DNA of 64,000 bases from contig JAQFVV010006246.1 of NCBI GenBank assembly GCA_028023455.1, positions 921,501-985,500 of the forward strand, in the 5' to 3' direction. How positions within the stretch are numbered: the stretch's first letter is position 1; each line of letters opens with the position of its first letter. Origin of the DNA: Epiperipatus broadwayi. Lineage: Eukaryota; Onychophora; Udeonychophora; Euonychophora; Peripatidae. The notes under the pieces were generated by a model that worked only from the letters and a program-made list of their open reading frames with translations, searched no databases and was not told the origin of the DNA. Position numbers and translations under genes: made by a program. Positions 23,373-35,525 of the stretch are shown piece after piece.

Positions 23373-24880
23373 GTGCATGAATTTAATATAGTTAATACTA
23401 CATCTTGGAAAAGATATTTGGATCATATTGAAAGATATATGCTCATAAATAAAATTAAGGATGATAAAATAAAAGTGGCTTTGCTTTTGTGGTTGACAGG
23501 AAAAAATGTATTGCAATTATCAAATCAAAGCTGTGATTTTAAGATCCTTGAAGAAGTTTTGCATTAGGACTTGAAGAAACAACTAAATGTTTATTTTACC
23601 TTATAACTAAATGGGTGATATAACTAAGATTGAGAAATAGAAAGCAACTACCTCATGGAAAATATCAAGATTGTGATAGGGCACTGATGGCATTGCCAAA
23701 GGATTATGATTTTGACCTAGAGTTAAATGATATGATGTTAGAACAACTATCATACAGAATGATAAACAATAACTTTAGAAAAGTATTATCAAATAAATCA
23801 GACCTTAATTATGAATATGAAATCAAAAAATGTGCTGTGCAAGAAACTATATTAAATAACACTTTGGAACTTGTACTCTCTAAACAAATGGATAAATTCC
23901 CAATGGTACTAAAGAAAACAGGAACTGAAAGACTGGACAGCAAAAGAGCAGAAAATGTTTTAACATATTACCACTGAGGTAAAAATGGTCACTTCAAGAG
24001 AAACTGTAGATTTATAAGTGAAAAATACAATATTTGTAAAATAGCAAGATATTTATCAGCTCTCTGCTGAAATAAAGACAGGAATATTAAAATAAAAATA
24101 GTGCTGGACTATAAATCTAGGAAAGAGAGAGTAAGAAGTAGAAGTAGCATATTAAATGACATTCAACTAGTTATATGCAAGCTACATAAAATTTCATTCT
24201 TATTAAAAAAAGAAATTGTAAGACTATCAATGGGATGATTCATAAAGGCATATTAACACTGGGGGAATACTTACCCTGGGTTACTCCAGTAGTAGTTTTT
24301 ATGAACTGAATAAAATTCTTTGCTCATGTGTTATACTAAATAAGTTTATTAATAAAAGAACCTATTACATTGCTAGTATACATGAAAAACTTCATTTTTT
24401 TGCAAAAATAAATTTAATGTCCATATTTCACCAAATTTGTATCACAGGTAGAATGGCTAAATTATTAACCTTTATCATTTTTGGCTTTACAAATACAATA
24501 TATTACTCTATAGCATTACTATTGTATCTTCCATGATAAAATTGATATTTTACCTTATGACATGGATGATGTCATCTATATTGGACAATTTGTTGCTTAC
24601 CATAGAATGTGAGCATGAACTGGTATTAAATGTATATAAAGCCTGTTCTAAATTAGAGAAAACTGAAGTTAAATACATGTAAATGCATATGGTCAAAAAA
24701 TTTCTAGGCCACATAAATAATAAAAATGGAAAATATCCTAATCTAGATAAAGTAAACAATAAAAAATGCTGAGTGATCTAAAAATGTAAAAGACTTTGAG
24801 GTATTTTTGAACATATTAAACTTTTTCAAAAGCTTTCTAAAAGAAAAAAAACATGTGACATAACCTTTATATAAATTTTT
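23373..24880 (+). pseudogene. Mag-like Ty3/gypsy gag-pol relic
   Basis: The piece 23373-23567 has TTSWKRYLDHIERYMLINKI, then KIKVALLLWLTGKNVLQL, the Gag start typical of Mag-like elements (W-x-x-Y-x-x-R, N-I, A-L-L). The piece 23630-23977 has NNNFRKVLSNKSDLNYEYEI. The zinc knuckle that should follow is a relic at 23965-24060 (YHxGKNGHFKRNC, then a second partial knuckle), with several cysteines lost. Reverse transcriptase remnants follow: MIHKGILTLGEYLPWVTPVV near 24235-24297, a Y-x-DDVI-type box near 24555, and KFLGHINNKNGKYPNLDKVN near 24697-24756. No frame is intact and the RNase H and integrase are not recognisable. It is an old, inactive insertion in the sense orientation of the CUB gene. 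Confidence 0.7.
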
Positions 24881-25639
24881 TAAAAACTAAGATGGAAATG
24901 GTGCTTTCTGAATTAGTGTTTTTGATATTCCATCCATTGTAAATATGAGTCCATAATTACAAAAAAAATGTAATTATTCATTAAACTAGTTGACCTAATG
25001 AAAAGATAAGTGTTTCAAATGGCTTAAGGCATTATTTAATTATATAAAAAGTTTTAAGCAATTCTATTGAATTGAAACATATTAAACCTTGATTTTAAAA
25101 TTTTATTCTAACTTGAAAAAAATAAAAAAGGTAACAAACAGATTTTCCAAATCAATTAAAGCATTTAAAAATAATATTTTTTTATATTTCTAAATAAAAT
25201 CCTAGGCATAAAAAAATTTAAAAAAATTTGTTAAAATTTAATTATTTAAGCATTGTATCAAATTATATAAAAAAATTATTTAAGTGGAAAAGACCTGCAT
25301 CAGGAATATAACTTTTTTAATAATAAATGTGATGAAATAATGTTTCTCTGAAAGTTTATAATGATGGTATTTTAGATATGATAATATGTTGGACTATTTT
25401 CATCTTCAATCATTAAAAGTTTAATGTTTAGAAAAACTATAAATTTTATTTAAACTTTCCAAATACAAATAACTATTAATAATAACAGAGAATGACAAAG
25501 AGCAGTGACAACACAGATTAGTAGATTACACAATGTTTAGAGTGATATTATTTTTCACACTTCTTCAGATATTGCTGCACTGACCTGTGACAATGCTATC
25601 ACAAAACTTAGACTTATACTTTTGATTCTAGAATACTGA
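24881..25639. other. Intron stretch, nothing recognised
   Basis: It may contain further eroded parts of the gypsy relic on its left or of the Penelope-like element on its right, but I cannot align them by eye. Confidence 0.4.
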
Positions 25640-26312
25640 ATTTTAAAGGGAATGCTCATCAAATTGAATTATTCTATGAATGACAACAGTCAGAGGCAAT
25701 ACCATGTGAAAGTGACAAAAAGTATATTAGTAAATTTAATAACCCTATTGAAAAGTTATTGAATGAACATAAACTAATGATTAGAAAAGAAAAACCAGAT
25801 ATGTTTACAATAGCATATCATGTGTGTATTAATGAACATATGTTCATTTGGAAAATACAAAAATATTGGGTGGAGAGAAAATGGTGCAAAGAAAATTCAA
25901 AAAAGCTGCTCATATGACAATGGCAAATAATCCTGTATGTTAACCCAGTATGGAAATACATAGTGTCTGGAAGATTCTAATTAACCTTTCTCTTAGAAAA
26001 AGTATTAAAAAAGAAGAAAAATGGAGAAATCATGAGGATTGGAATCATGCCAAATTTCTACTAACTGGATCTTGACAGAATAGCTCACTTGGTTAAAACA
26101 TTGCCTTAAAATTTGATATTCAAGCATCTAAAGGTGCATGTTCAACTTCCATGCTAGCATCATCTCTAATTAGGCCAATAATACCTGAAGGAAAGGAACA
26201 ACTCAGAACATTGTATAATCTATTAACCTGTATTGTCTTTGTATGTTATTACTGAGAGTTGTTTGTATTTGGATAAGTTAAATAAAGTTTAAAATTTTTT
26301 AGACATTCAACA
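25640..26312 (+). mobile_element. Penelope-like element 3' portion: GIY-YIG endonuclease relic plus tRNA-like tail, copy 3
   Basis: From about 25685 the plus strand gives IPCESDKKYISKF (the YIG segment, G lost), PIEKLLNEHKLMIRKEKPDM, AYHVCINEHMFIWK, then after a frame shift TKILGGEK, KKAAHMTMANNPV and HSVWKxLINLSLRK (to about 25995). The E-H-K, K-P-D, A-x-H-V and H-x-F-x-W spacing is what Penelope-like GIY-YIG endonucleases show. After the stop come about 60 bases, an A-box-like ATAGCTCACTTGG at 26079, a decayed B box near 26138-26151, and the TTAAATAAAGTTT end near 26278-26290. At least two frame breaks make it inactive. The upstream reverse transcriptase is not recognisable. Confidence 0.65.
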
Positions 26313-26777
26313 TTTAATGATTGATGATGAAATTCAACATATTGTCTGATGAAATGACACTTTATTCAGCTGATAAAAAAAATAAATCTCTTTTTATAGT
26401 GTTGATTCAAAATGTGATAAAGTGATAGAAATAGAAATGATATTGCAAGATTTTAATTTGCATACAAAAATTTCTAGAGATTTGGTAAGAAAGAGTGGAG
26501 TACATAGGTCAAGTATTATATTAGCAACTATATATTTTAATAACTCCAGTTGTAAGCAAAACAGTATGGAAAAGTGAACAAATAAACATAAAATTAGGAA
26601 ATGAGTTGCTTAATATTTACATTTTGGCATGCTTTACATTATTAATAATGATAGTATAAAAGATTGAAATACTTATTAATCTTGATAAGAAAAAATTGTA
26701 TTATAAATAAATTGGGTAAATAAATAATTTATAAATTTTAATATATTACATACTAAATTACTGTTATGTTTGTCTAG
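26313..26777. other. End of the 14.0 kb intron
   Basis: AT-rich. It ends with the acceptor TTGTCTAG at 26770-26777. Confidence 0.5.
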
Positions 26778-26950
26778 CACTTGAAGTAGAACTGACTGGA
26801 GACAGTGGTGAGATAGCCTCACCTTTATACCCTCAGAATTATCCGGAATCAGCAGATTACTCCTGGTTGGTTACAGTGAATTTAGAAAAAATCATTAAAA
26901 TTACATTTTCTGTCTTTGAAACCCATGATTGCCCATCTGACTTTATAAAG
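26778..26950 (+). CDS. CUB-domain protein, exon B (first half of next CUB domain)
   Basis: A splice acceptor (TGTCTAG) ends at 26777 and a donor (GTATTT) begins at 26951. The exon is 173 bases, entering at phase 1 and leaving at phase 0. Its frame gives LEVELTGDSGEIASPLYPQN, YPESADYSWLVTV, then KIIKITFSVFETHDCPSDFI and K. The G-E-I-A-S-P-x-Y-P-x-x-Y-P start, the W-x-V/I strand and the HDCPSDF calcium-site/cysteine region are typical CUB features. The two cysteines of the usual first disulphide (at the domain start and just before the Trp) are absent: the text has VELTG and DYSW instead. The third cysteine is present. It continues at phase 0 into 40567 (DFIK then IYDG), across 13.6 kb of intron. 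Confidence 0.9.
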
Positions 26951-27234
26951 GTATTTTTAACTTAATACAGCATATTTTTTAAATTATCAATTATTACAAA
27001 TATTTTTTAAAAAAAGTATAACCATAAGTTATAAAATTATGGTAGTTATTTATTTTGTTAATTTTTAAATGTGTTTTAGAGCGATATTTTTTTATTTAAT
27101 ATATTTAAAATATAGTTTTTAATTTAAAGCAATTAATTAAATATCACATGATCACCATTTCATATGTTTACACATGCTATTAATAAGAGCATTAAGATGC
27201 GATGCAATGTGACTTCTTATTCGAAGTTAAGAAT
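26951..27234. other. Start of the 13.6 kb intron; left piece of a fold-back repeat
   Basis: 27140-27200 (ATCACATGATCACCATTTCA, then TTAATAAGAGCATTAAG) matches 29886-29936, the inner part of the fold-back repeat, so this is the left part of a copy interrupted by the LINE at 27235-29465. Confidence 0.5.
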
Positions 27235-28039
27235 CTCTCAGCCACTATGCCCAGAAAAGCCTGTTAGCCACTCACGTTATTTTTTCATTCCCACTCTAAT
27301 TTTTCCCCATATTCTTCTCTAAACTGCTCCATCCCATTTCAACAACATAGTCCTTGTCAATCCATGACCTTTATATTTAAATCCCTCTTATTTTTCCCCA
27401 ATCCCAGATTAAACCATTAACCCACTTTTTGTATAATCACTTTGTTTATATTTATTGTTCCACAACTTTGTTATTTGTAGCCTTCTGTTTGCAGGTATTT
27501 ACATTCAATTAACCAATGTCTAATATTTTCTTTGCCTTCATTACACAACTTGTAGACTAAATCATCCACATTTTTTCCATTTATGTGTATATTTCCTTGT
27601 TTCTAAAGATCCGGTTTGAGCCTTAAACTGTAAACTACTTTCCTTGCTATTATCATAAATTAACTCACACCCAAGTTTCTGTTTACTTCTACATATATTT
27701 AAACTCTTTTTACTCTTTACTAATTCTCCATCGCTCCACCTCCCTACTCTTTATTAATGCATCTATTCTTCTATACTATTCCTTGCCATTATAACACTCA
27801 GCAATTCTCTTAACACAATCATCTCATCTTTTGTATAAATATACTGATATAAATGCTTTATCCAAATCTTTTGTATACCATACTACTTTCTTCACCTATC
27901 TTGTTGCCTGCTGTTTACTCATAATCCAATTAAATACTATTTTGGTTACACTCTTATTATCGATACACTGCAATCTACTGAAAATTTTAATTTTAATTTT
28001 TGCATCTCTCATATAAAAATTTGACCACCCATTTCTTCT

Positions 28040-28414
28040 TCAATTGCCACCTTTTCCATCCATACATCTGCATCTAATGCATGTCTTCCTACTTTTTACT
28101 TTTTCTAAATAATCTAATATCCCTTTACTAACACATAATGCATCATTACCATATTTTAACCATGCTACTTCCACTTCTTTACATATTACATCATATTTAT
28201 TATATGAAAACACAGTTAATTTCTTCAGCAGTCCCTTTATTTTCTTTGCTTCATTTATCAATTTTTTCTCCCATTCATCCAAGCAATTATCATCCAAGCA
28301 ATTTCTCTGATTATCCAAGATGATTCTCAAATAGGTATACCTATATACCACACTTAACTTTATATCCTCCAATAAAAATTCATTGTCTTCTCTTTTCCCT
28401 GTATTAATTATCAT
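28040..28414 (-). pseudogene. LINE RT C-terminal linker
   Basis: A 124-codon open piece includes YRYTYLRIILDNQ (the Y-L-G-x-x-L-like strand after the catalytic box), KKLINEAKKIKGLLKKL and KSRKTCIRCRCMDGKGG. It lies immediately downstream (minus sense) of the FADD box of the same LINE. Confidence 0.6.
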
Positions 28415-28905
28415 TACTTATGATTTTTCTTTATTAATTCTAATCCCCTTCATTTTACCCACCCTTGCACATATCCTCAGCATAATTTCCATATCTTACT
28501 TTTTTTCTGTGCACAAGAAGACATCATCTGCAAATAAAAGGCCCAATAATGTATATACTTCCTTGCCATCTATTAATCGTATCTCTACCCCTCTGCCTAG
28601 TCTTTCTATTACTCTCCCAATGTTTCTCGAATACAACAAAAACAAAATAGGTACTATAGGGATCTTTGTCTTAGTCCCACTCCATTTTTAACTTTAAGTG
28701 ATTTTATATTCTCTAATAGATATGTATAGTAATTATTTTTATACAATCTCTTAATAAGATACATTAAAGCTCTATCCATTCACAAATTTACTCTATCATA
28801 TGCCTTCTCTATATCTGTAAAAACTATATATAACTGTCTACCTGTATTTCTACTCATATCTATAAATTGTGTAACTACAAATAAAGTATCTCCTATATGT
28901 CTATC

Positions 28906-29286
28906 TTATTGAAAACTTCCTTGCATTTCTGCCACTATATTATTTTCTTCCATCCATTTTGTGACTTTTTGAGCCACCATATATGTAAAAACTTTATATA
29001 ACACTGATGTTACTGGTGGCAGTCTATAATTGCTTAACTTTCTATGATCCTTATCCTTTCCTTTAAATAGTAGTCTTACTCTTGTATTACTCCAACTATT
29101 TGGAAAATTCTGTGCCATCTTATGAAAACATAATAATAGGTTTAATTTTGCCCTATGTCCTAAATTCATTACCATTTCTGCTGCCTCATTTAGTTCATTT
29201 TCTCTAAACCTAATATTTCCATTACTATATGCTATTATGTTTGTTATCACTCTGCCCTTCACATCTATCATCTCTTTTATATCCAT
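28906..29286 (-). pseudogene. LINE reverse transcriptase, N-terminal part
   Basis: This 126-codon open piece encodes NSWSNTRVRLLFKGKDKDHR and KLSNYRLPPVTSVLYKVFTY, then VTKWMEENNIVAEMQGSFQ. This is the RT entry seen in many LINEs (W-x-x-x-x-V-x-L-L-x-K-G, N-Y-R, then E-x-x-I-x-x-x-Q-x-G-F). A stop follows the Q. Beyond it the frame resumes with GDTLFVVTQFIDMSR and motif A. The enzyme would copy the LINE RNA into the genome; here it is dead. The clade is not assigned. Confidence 0.75.
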
Positions 29287-29471
29287 TACATACTTATTTA
29301 AGATTGTCCCAAATTTTTCTCTAGAGCTACACTCTATTCCCTCATCATCTACTAATACTATTTCTCTTTCCCCAACATTTCTTCTTTTAACCTATTTCCA
29401 AATATTTTACTCCCATCTCTTCAACTTTTACTAATTACCTCTATCTATTTACTATTTAGTTTCATTCTCTA

Positions 29472-30460
29472 CCAAACTTTCCATATAGTAGTGCCACCAA
29501 GTGTAAGCTTATATAATCAATGGATGCATGAAGGTTTGTACATTAAACCCTAACTATTGCTTACTTATTGAACATCCCCTGACTAGTTTCTAACTTGTGG
29601 CTTTTATCAGTGAGAAGCTTTGGATCTAAGAGCACTGCACCTAGATCCAAGGATCTAATGCAATCCTTCAGCAATGATCTTTTACCTATTTGGAAAACTA
29701 TAAAGCTTGGAGCCCAAGATGAAAACACCACAATATTTCCAACCCAAAATCATTTGCTTATATAGTTACATAGATCTGAACTCAGTTCAGCATCTATATA
29801 TTTTGGGTTTTTTGGGGGGTTTCTAAAACCAGTCCCCATTATCCTATGGGAAGGATAGTTATAAAACCATCAAAACATCACATGATCACCATTCCAAATG
29901 CATATATGTACTGTTAATAAGAGTATCAAACTCTCCATAAGTAGTACCGCAATGTGCAAGATTTGTAATCAATGAATGCAGGAAAGGTTCTGCATAAAAT
30001 CCCTATATAATGCCTACTCATCCAACACCCCCAGATTAGTTTCTAGCTTTTGTTGTTTTGTTGGTTTTATATCTATCCTACCCAGAACCTAATGGTGACT
30101 GTGATTTTTAAAAAATCAAAGACACCAAAATGTGTATATGATGAACTGAATTTAGATCTATAGGACTAGACAAGCAAATGAGCTTGTGTTGGAAACATTA
30201 CTGTTTTTTTTCATCTTGAGTTCCTAGTTATAGTTAACTAAATAGATAAAACGTTGCTGTCAGAGGGTTGCATTAAATCCCTAAGATCTAGATGCAATGC
30301 TCTCAAATCCAAGGTTCCTCACTGATGAAAGCTACAAGCTAAAGACTAATCTGGGGGTGTTGGATGAGTAGGCATTATATAGGGATTTTATGCAGAACCT
30401 TTCCTGCATTCCTTGATTGCAAAATAGTGGCACTATTGTATGGAGAGTTTAGTGCTGTAA
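29472..30460. mobile_element. Fold-back repeat cluster (two interlocked copies)
   Basis: The arms pair over long distances. 29932-30053 (CAAACTCTCCATAAGTAGTA, later CTACTCATCCAACACCCCCAG) is inverse to 30325-30452 (CTGGGGGTGTTGGATGAGTAG, later TGGAGAGTTT). An outer partial copy starts at 29472 (CAAACTTTCCATATAGTAGT). GGTTTTATATCTATCCTACC near 30063 is inverse to the segment around 29838-29872. The arms resemble the element at 4345-4638. No coding. Probably a family of non-autonomous fold-back elements with repeated self-insertion. Confidence 0.7.
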
Positions 30461-30658
30461 TTAATTAAATAATTAATAAGATTATAAAAACATTTATATA
30501 TAGCATTTAAATTTTATAGTTATTTTAAAATTAAAATTTAGACTTTAATTAATATATTAATTTTCATTGCCATATTTTAAATAATAAAGATTTTAAAGAT
30601 GATATTGTGTTTGCAAAAAATAGTGTGTAGAAATAATCAAAATGTAATTGATACATAT

Positions 30659-33141
30659 TGTAGCGGACCGATGACCCACCCTCAACCATTTACCTAAATC
30701 CATCCCACTGTATACACTGAAACAAGAATCCAGCCATCCATGGAAAATTGGAAAGATCCAGCAACACCACAGCCAAAATGGATCTTTACTACCATTCAAC
30801 CCCCATTCATTTGGTGATATACACAGGATCCACCCAATTTTCATATCAATCCATTAGATTCCCAGAATTCAAACCCAGTCATAATTTGAGTAGTTACTCT
30901 GTTCAGGTATAATTTATAAGTATATATCTAGCCAATGTGGGCAATGACTTGACATTATGGTTCATATAGTACACTTATTAGGTACATATTACATGTATGT
31001 TTCCATATCAAAAGATACGTGAATTCAGTGATGTATTGTCAACAAATTATATACAACCCTTGATGTAAGATCAATTTAAATTAACAAATTTATTTTAACT
31101 TAACATAACACATTTAAATATATAACTATACACTTTAAAACACCATAAATATGATTCCTACCACTTCCACCTAATCTCATCAAAATAATAACAAAAAAAA
31201 AAATTAAATACATAAAATAATAATATCATCAAATATATGTCATTCTTTGTATATATCAGCATCTACCTTTCATGCCATCATATTAAAAAAATAATTTATG
31301 ATCATTAATATCATCTAAACAAATGACTTCTTTTTTTAAATTTAAAAAAAAATGGTATCATCATATTAATATCTAAATTATTATTTTGTAAATATAGTTA
31401 AATTAATGAATTCGTTTGTGACTATTATCAGTTATGAGAACTGGAATTGCCATCAATTGATTAAATTAATTATATGTACTTACAAGTAATGGTTAGTATG
31501 CAACTTGTTAATAAGTAGTTAATATGGGTTTTATTAACAATTAACTTTGTTATTAAATGTTATGTCTTTAATGGGTCAAAGAATAAGTCTTATCTTCCTT
31601 TATACTCATTTCATCATAGTCCAGTCCTCTTTCTTCTAATAGAACCATTTATATTTTTTTATTTCAAAAATACATTTTACATCATGAAATGCATACATTT
31701 AAATTCTTTTGGTACTTTCAGCTCAAAAATCCAATATAGAAGTACAATTAAATAAATAAATAAATAAATAGAGAGAAAATCTTACAAAATTGATAGCATC
31801 AGCATATCAACTACAACAAACAAACAGTTACATATCAACATAAAATTATGAATGATTCTGTAAACATCTTGATCAAACATGAGCATCTTTTTTAAATGGA
31901 AAAATTAATGGTAAATTGGGAAATTTTCAGCATCTCTTATACTTGCTTCATTTTCAAAGTAGTGCCTTCAACGATTTATCCATCTCCCACAAGCTGACCA
32001 AGTAGTTTGGATATATCTTTGATTTGGCAACTTTCACAATTGATCTATAAAACTTCACATAATATCTGGTAACCATTGTATACATATATAAGTGATGGTG
32101 GGAATTCACACCTATGGATCATGTTCATCGCCCTCTTCAAAGCCCATCTGTGTTGCCTTGACCTTTCACAATGACTTTTAGCACACCTGCATCATCCTTA
32201 CACTAGTATATAAATAAAAAAATTCTTTCCTTATATCAGCAGTGGGCATGTTATAGCTATATGATAAATAAAACATGATTAAAGTTAATTTTTGGATAAT
32301 AAACATTATTAAGTCTAAACTTTCAACAGTCCTAGAATTATCAAACGCTTGATTACGTGAATAAATATTTTTTCACATATCTTATAACGAATAGTTCAAT
32401 AGAATTATAAAAAAAATCAAAAAAATCTTGGTGCCTATTATGCTTTAATCAACAGATTATAACTTATTTATTTCGTTAATTTCCATAGTTCATATAAAAG
32501 TTCAATTCTAATGGAAACATAGTGATATTCCTCCGTTTCAGTTTTTTTTCTCTTTCTACATATATATATCAAATTAAACAACTTACAGTTCTATGCATCC
32601 TTGCATGTCCAATTATTCTCTCTTTAAAATGCTGAAAAACCTTTTTATCGAAATATAATTTTCAAATTATCTGACTTGCCGTCATTAACGAATAAAGAAA
32701 AGAAGATCTTGCGTATAACTTTTTCTATACATGTTTTTAATTTTTCCAGCCATTAGAAAAAAAAAAAGTTGTTGCTGTTGTCATGGTTATTGCATACGTT
32801 CTATCAGGTTTTTTTCTCCCCTTCACATTACAACACTAAATTATAAAATTGGTTTTTTTAAAATTCTTTACAAAACTTTCTCAATTGTTTGAACAATATC
32901 ATTTTGTCAAAGGTTATTTTAAAATATTAATAAAATGAAATTTAGTAACAAATTTATGATTTTGTTTCAAGCATTTCCAGTTCATTAAACTACAATATAA
33001 TTTTATTCATACCGTTATGTATCATCAACTCGAACTGTTCAATAGATGTATTAATTTTATAAATCAACACATCCATGTATATATTTATGTTCAATGCATT
33101 TAATGGTAAGGATAGGGATGAGACCTATAGCGATCCTTACA
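30659..33141 (-). repeat. Element A 3' LTR (2483 bp)
   Basis: It matches 37109-39539 along its whole length with small indels. It starts TGTAGCGGACC on the plus strand and ends CGATCCTTACA. Open stretches inside it (e.g. minus 30593-30844) are not genes. Confidence 0.92.
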
Positions 33142-33815
33142 ATTCCTCCAATCCAAAAAGGTTAAAAGTTTAATCCTTTTAAACTTTTGACATTTACTAG
33201 AATAAAAAAAAACCACATATTTATATTCAATGTCCCATCACCATAGAGGGTTATTTTCCTTTTCATATCATAAAATATTATCTGTAATTATCTATCTCTT
33301 TCTTCCTGTCAGTCAGTTTGCTAAATTACAATTTTATGTCTGTACGAAATTTGACCCCTTTTAACACTCATATTCAATAATTCCTTTTATTTTCTCTATT
33401 TAATTTCTACTTAAATAGTACTGTCTATCATATAATTGTATCATGATGGAGTGAAACAGAATCTGACTGGTTCCATACTCCTATTTAGGCAGCATGAAAC
33501 TTGTCTCGTCGGCTTCTTGTCCTGCTCTGCAGAGTTACAAGACCCTAGAATAACCGCATGGAATATGGAGTGTCCATATACATACATAGTAAGATACACC
33601 CTCATATCTCAGTCAGTTCTGAAAGTAGCCGATACATGCTCAATTATGCAGTCAGACATACTCTCACCACAAAATACCTTTTCCATTTCCCCTAGTTTCC
33701 ATGTTGTCTCCTTTCGAACAACATGTAAATGGTAATTATGAGTGCCCTCTAAAATCCACTTTCCACCCCTTTTCATATCCAACCTGCACTAATTTCCTCT
33801 ATGTTTCCTTCCTAA

Positions 33816-34235
33816 CTAAAAACATGGTTTCAGACTTGTAGGATTGTAAGTCCCTTTTATTTCTTCATTGATATTTAACCAAAATGCATTAGAGTTAGCT
33901 TGTTTAACAATAACAAATAGACCATATTTAGGAAAAAAATTATGATACTTATATTCAGTTGGTTTACTAGATAATACACAATTTACCTCAGAAAGACCAT
34001 ACCTTTTAGGTAATGTCATTTCTAAGGTATCCTCATTTATTTTTATAATCCTATTTGAGAAATCAGCAATACAAGAGTTCATGTGCAAGAAGTCTGCCTC
34101 TAAGATTAAATCATGGATTAATCCATTTAGTATCAAGAAAACATGATAGAGTGTAGTTTTGTTAAACCTGATCTCTACCCAGATCTGTTTTTGTTCCAAC
34201 TTTGCCTTCCTACTATTGGCCATTGTCACTTGCAT
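33816..34235 (-). pseudogene. Element A protease C-terminus joined to integrase tail
   Basis: One 139-codon frame starts with retropepsin-type text (QVTMANSRKAKLEQKQIWVE, then LILEADFLHMNSCIADF, where the usual A/G-S-D-F has E-A-D-F). From about residue 101 (near 33935) it switches to PKYGLFVIVKQANSNAFWLN and GTYNPTSLKP. The second part matches the integrase C-terminus of elements B (46015-45925) and C (55740-55863). So reverse transcriptase, RNase H and most of integrase have been removed by one in-frame deletion. A short protease-integrase-tail fusion would result if it were translated. Confidence 0.78.
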
Positions 34236-34240
34236 AGACT

Positions 34241-34507
34241 TTAAAGGTACATCTTAATTATCGGAATTTTACTCAGTATCCTTTTATAAAATTGATCAGA
34301 AATGACTGAAATTGGACTACCTGAGTCCAATAGTGCTTTCACTGACAAATTCTCAAATGGCACCTCTATCATAGGGCAACTTTGTTGAGCATCATTTGGC
34401 ACTCCATCATCCCATGAACATGTCATATTGGTGATCTTCCATTTTGTCAAAGGTCTTTTTATTTTCAGTGTATTTATGGTTTCTTGAGGTGAAAAACTAG
34501 GCCTCAA
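34241..34507 (-). pseudogene. Element A retropepsin-type protease, active-site part
   Basis: The 88-codon frame holds NLSVKALLDSGSPISVISDQ, whose L-L-D-S-G-S at residues 59-64 is the aspartic protease active site. Upstream is a Lys/Pro linker and CSWDDG. A stop at 34241 separates it from the downstream protease half by a few bases, so it needs a frameshift or is a mutation. The protease would cut the Gag-Pol polyprotein. Confidence 0.8.
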
Positions 34508-34509
34508 GT

Positions 34510-35501
34510 ACCCCTTTAGTTTGATTTTTTTAAAATTTGGGGTGCAGAATTACTGCATCCTGGTTTTGGAGACCCTCCTGAACTTGATAATGAGTCTCTT
34601 GTGGCTTTGCTCTTGTTTGGTCTCATGAGCTTCGGAGACCATAATTGTGTGCATTTGTTGGCAGCATCCTCTCCTTTCAAGGATTTGCATTGGTGTTATC
34701 CTTCCTTTTTCTGTAAAATATAGCATTGACCGAAGGTTCGTCCTTCCTTCTTTCCAGACCTCATGTAGATAAATTGGTATTATTTAGATCTATACTGGCC
34801 AAAAGTTCAGCAACCTGCTCTATGTTTCTTGCACTAGTACATAGAAGGGATTGCTCTATATGCAAAGGCAAGTTTCTCTTAACTATCTGAATGATCTCAG
34901 ATTCTATGAGGTGGTAAGTATCCAGTGTGTGCAATTTGGTGACCTGTCATCGAAAAAACTTCACAAATGTTTCCCCAGGCATCGACTTGTACATTTCCTG
35001 GAGTATATGGTATAGAATGGCTTGTTGTCTATCCCAATTCCAGAAATTACACACCAATAAAGTTCGATATTCCTCAAATGTGGATGGGGTTTGATACAGT
35101 GATTCCCACCACATTAATGCCTCACCCTGGAGGTGACTATAGGCAATAATAACTCTTTCAGCTTCTGACAAACCTCTGTTAACTGAAAAATATAATTCTA
35201 AACTTTGAAGATGTTCTGTGGGTGCTTCATTCGAAAAGCCCTTAAACACTTTAAGTTTCATGAACTGGTTTATCACATTTATCTGTGAAATAATCCCTTG
35301 AGTTTTATTCACTTCTTGAGAATCCCTATAGTTATTCATTTGATAGGGTTCATCAACCATCCACTGATCATAGGCTTGTTTCTCAGACAGGCACGGGTAA
35401 AGCAAATTGGTCTCCTCTACCTTGGTAAATGTTTTAGAAGCAACTATGTTCTCCCCATACTGATCTTGAGTTCCTAGATCATCCCTTGAGGTTTGTCTCA
35501 T
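34510..35501 (-). pseudogene. Element A Gag, capsid-like domain
   Basis: The piece 34947-35501 ends with the retrotransposon Gag capsid-like domain: KLKVFKGFSNEAPTEHLQSL, ELYFSVNRGLSEAERVI, HLQGEALMWWESL, then FVKFFR (W-W, E-x-F/Y pattern). A stop follows at 34944-34946 and the frame continues to about 34780 (LHTLDTYHLIESEIIQIV, then EQVAELLASIDLN). No CCHC zinc knuckle is visible between there and the protease. The N-terminal half (residues 1-83) links to the coiled-coil part. This protein would form the particle that packages element RNA. Confidence 0.75.
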
Positions 35502-35525
35502 GAGAACTCTATTATTTAGTTTCTT

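Larger units (their letters stand above)
27235..29465 (-). mobile_element. Non-RTE LINE fragment (minus strand)
   Basis: A second non-LTR retrotransposon family is distinct in text from the RTE copies. From 29465 leftwards it shows an RT N-terminal region (28906-29286), motif A FTDIEKAYDRVN near 28800-28840, the motif C box LLFADDVFL near 28525-28550, and a thumb/linker (28040-28414). A cysteine/histidine knuckle LCNEGKENIRHWLIEC lies near 27500-27550, a C-terminal feature of several LINE clades. It is riddled with stops and shifts. The endonuclease end is missing, as expected of 5' truncation. The words at both flanks belong to one fold-back repeat, so it inserted into that repeat. Confidence 0.72.

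Noticed and set aside
30593-30844. Open stretch in element A LTR, repeated at 37001-37249
   Set aside because: It exists twice only because the LTR is duplicated, spans the LTR edge, and has no start context or protein family.
32700-33000. Open stretch in the LTR (cf. 39153-39386)
   Set aside because: One copy is broken and the composition is that of AT-rich DNA; no family match.
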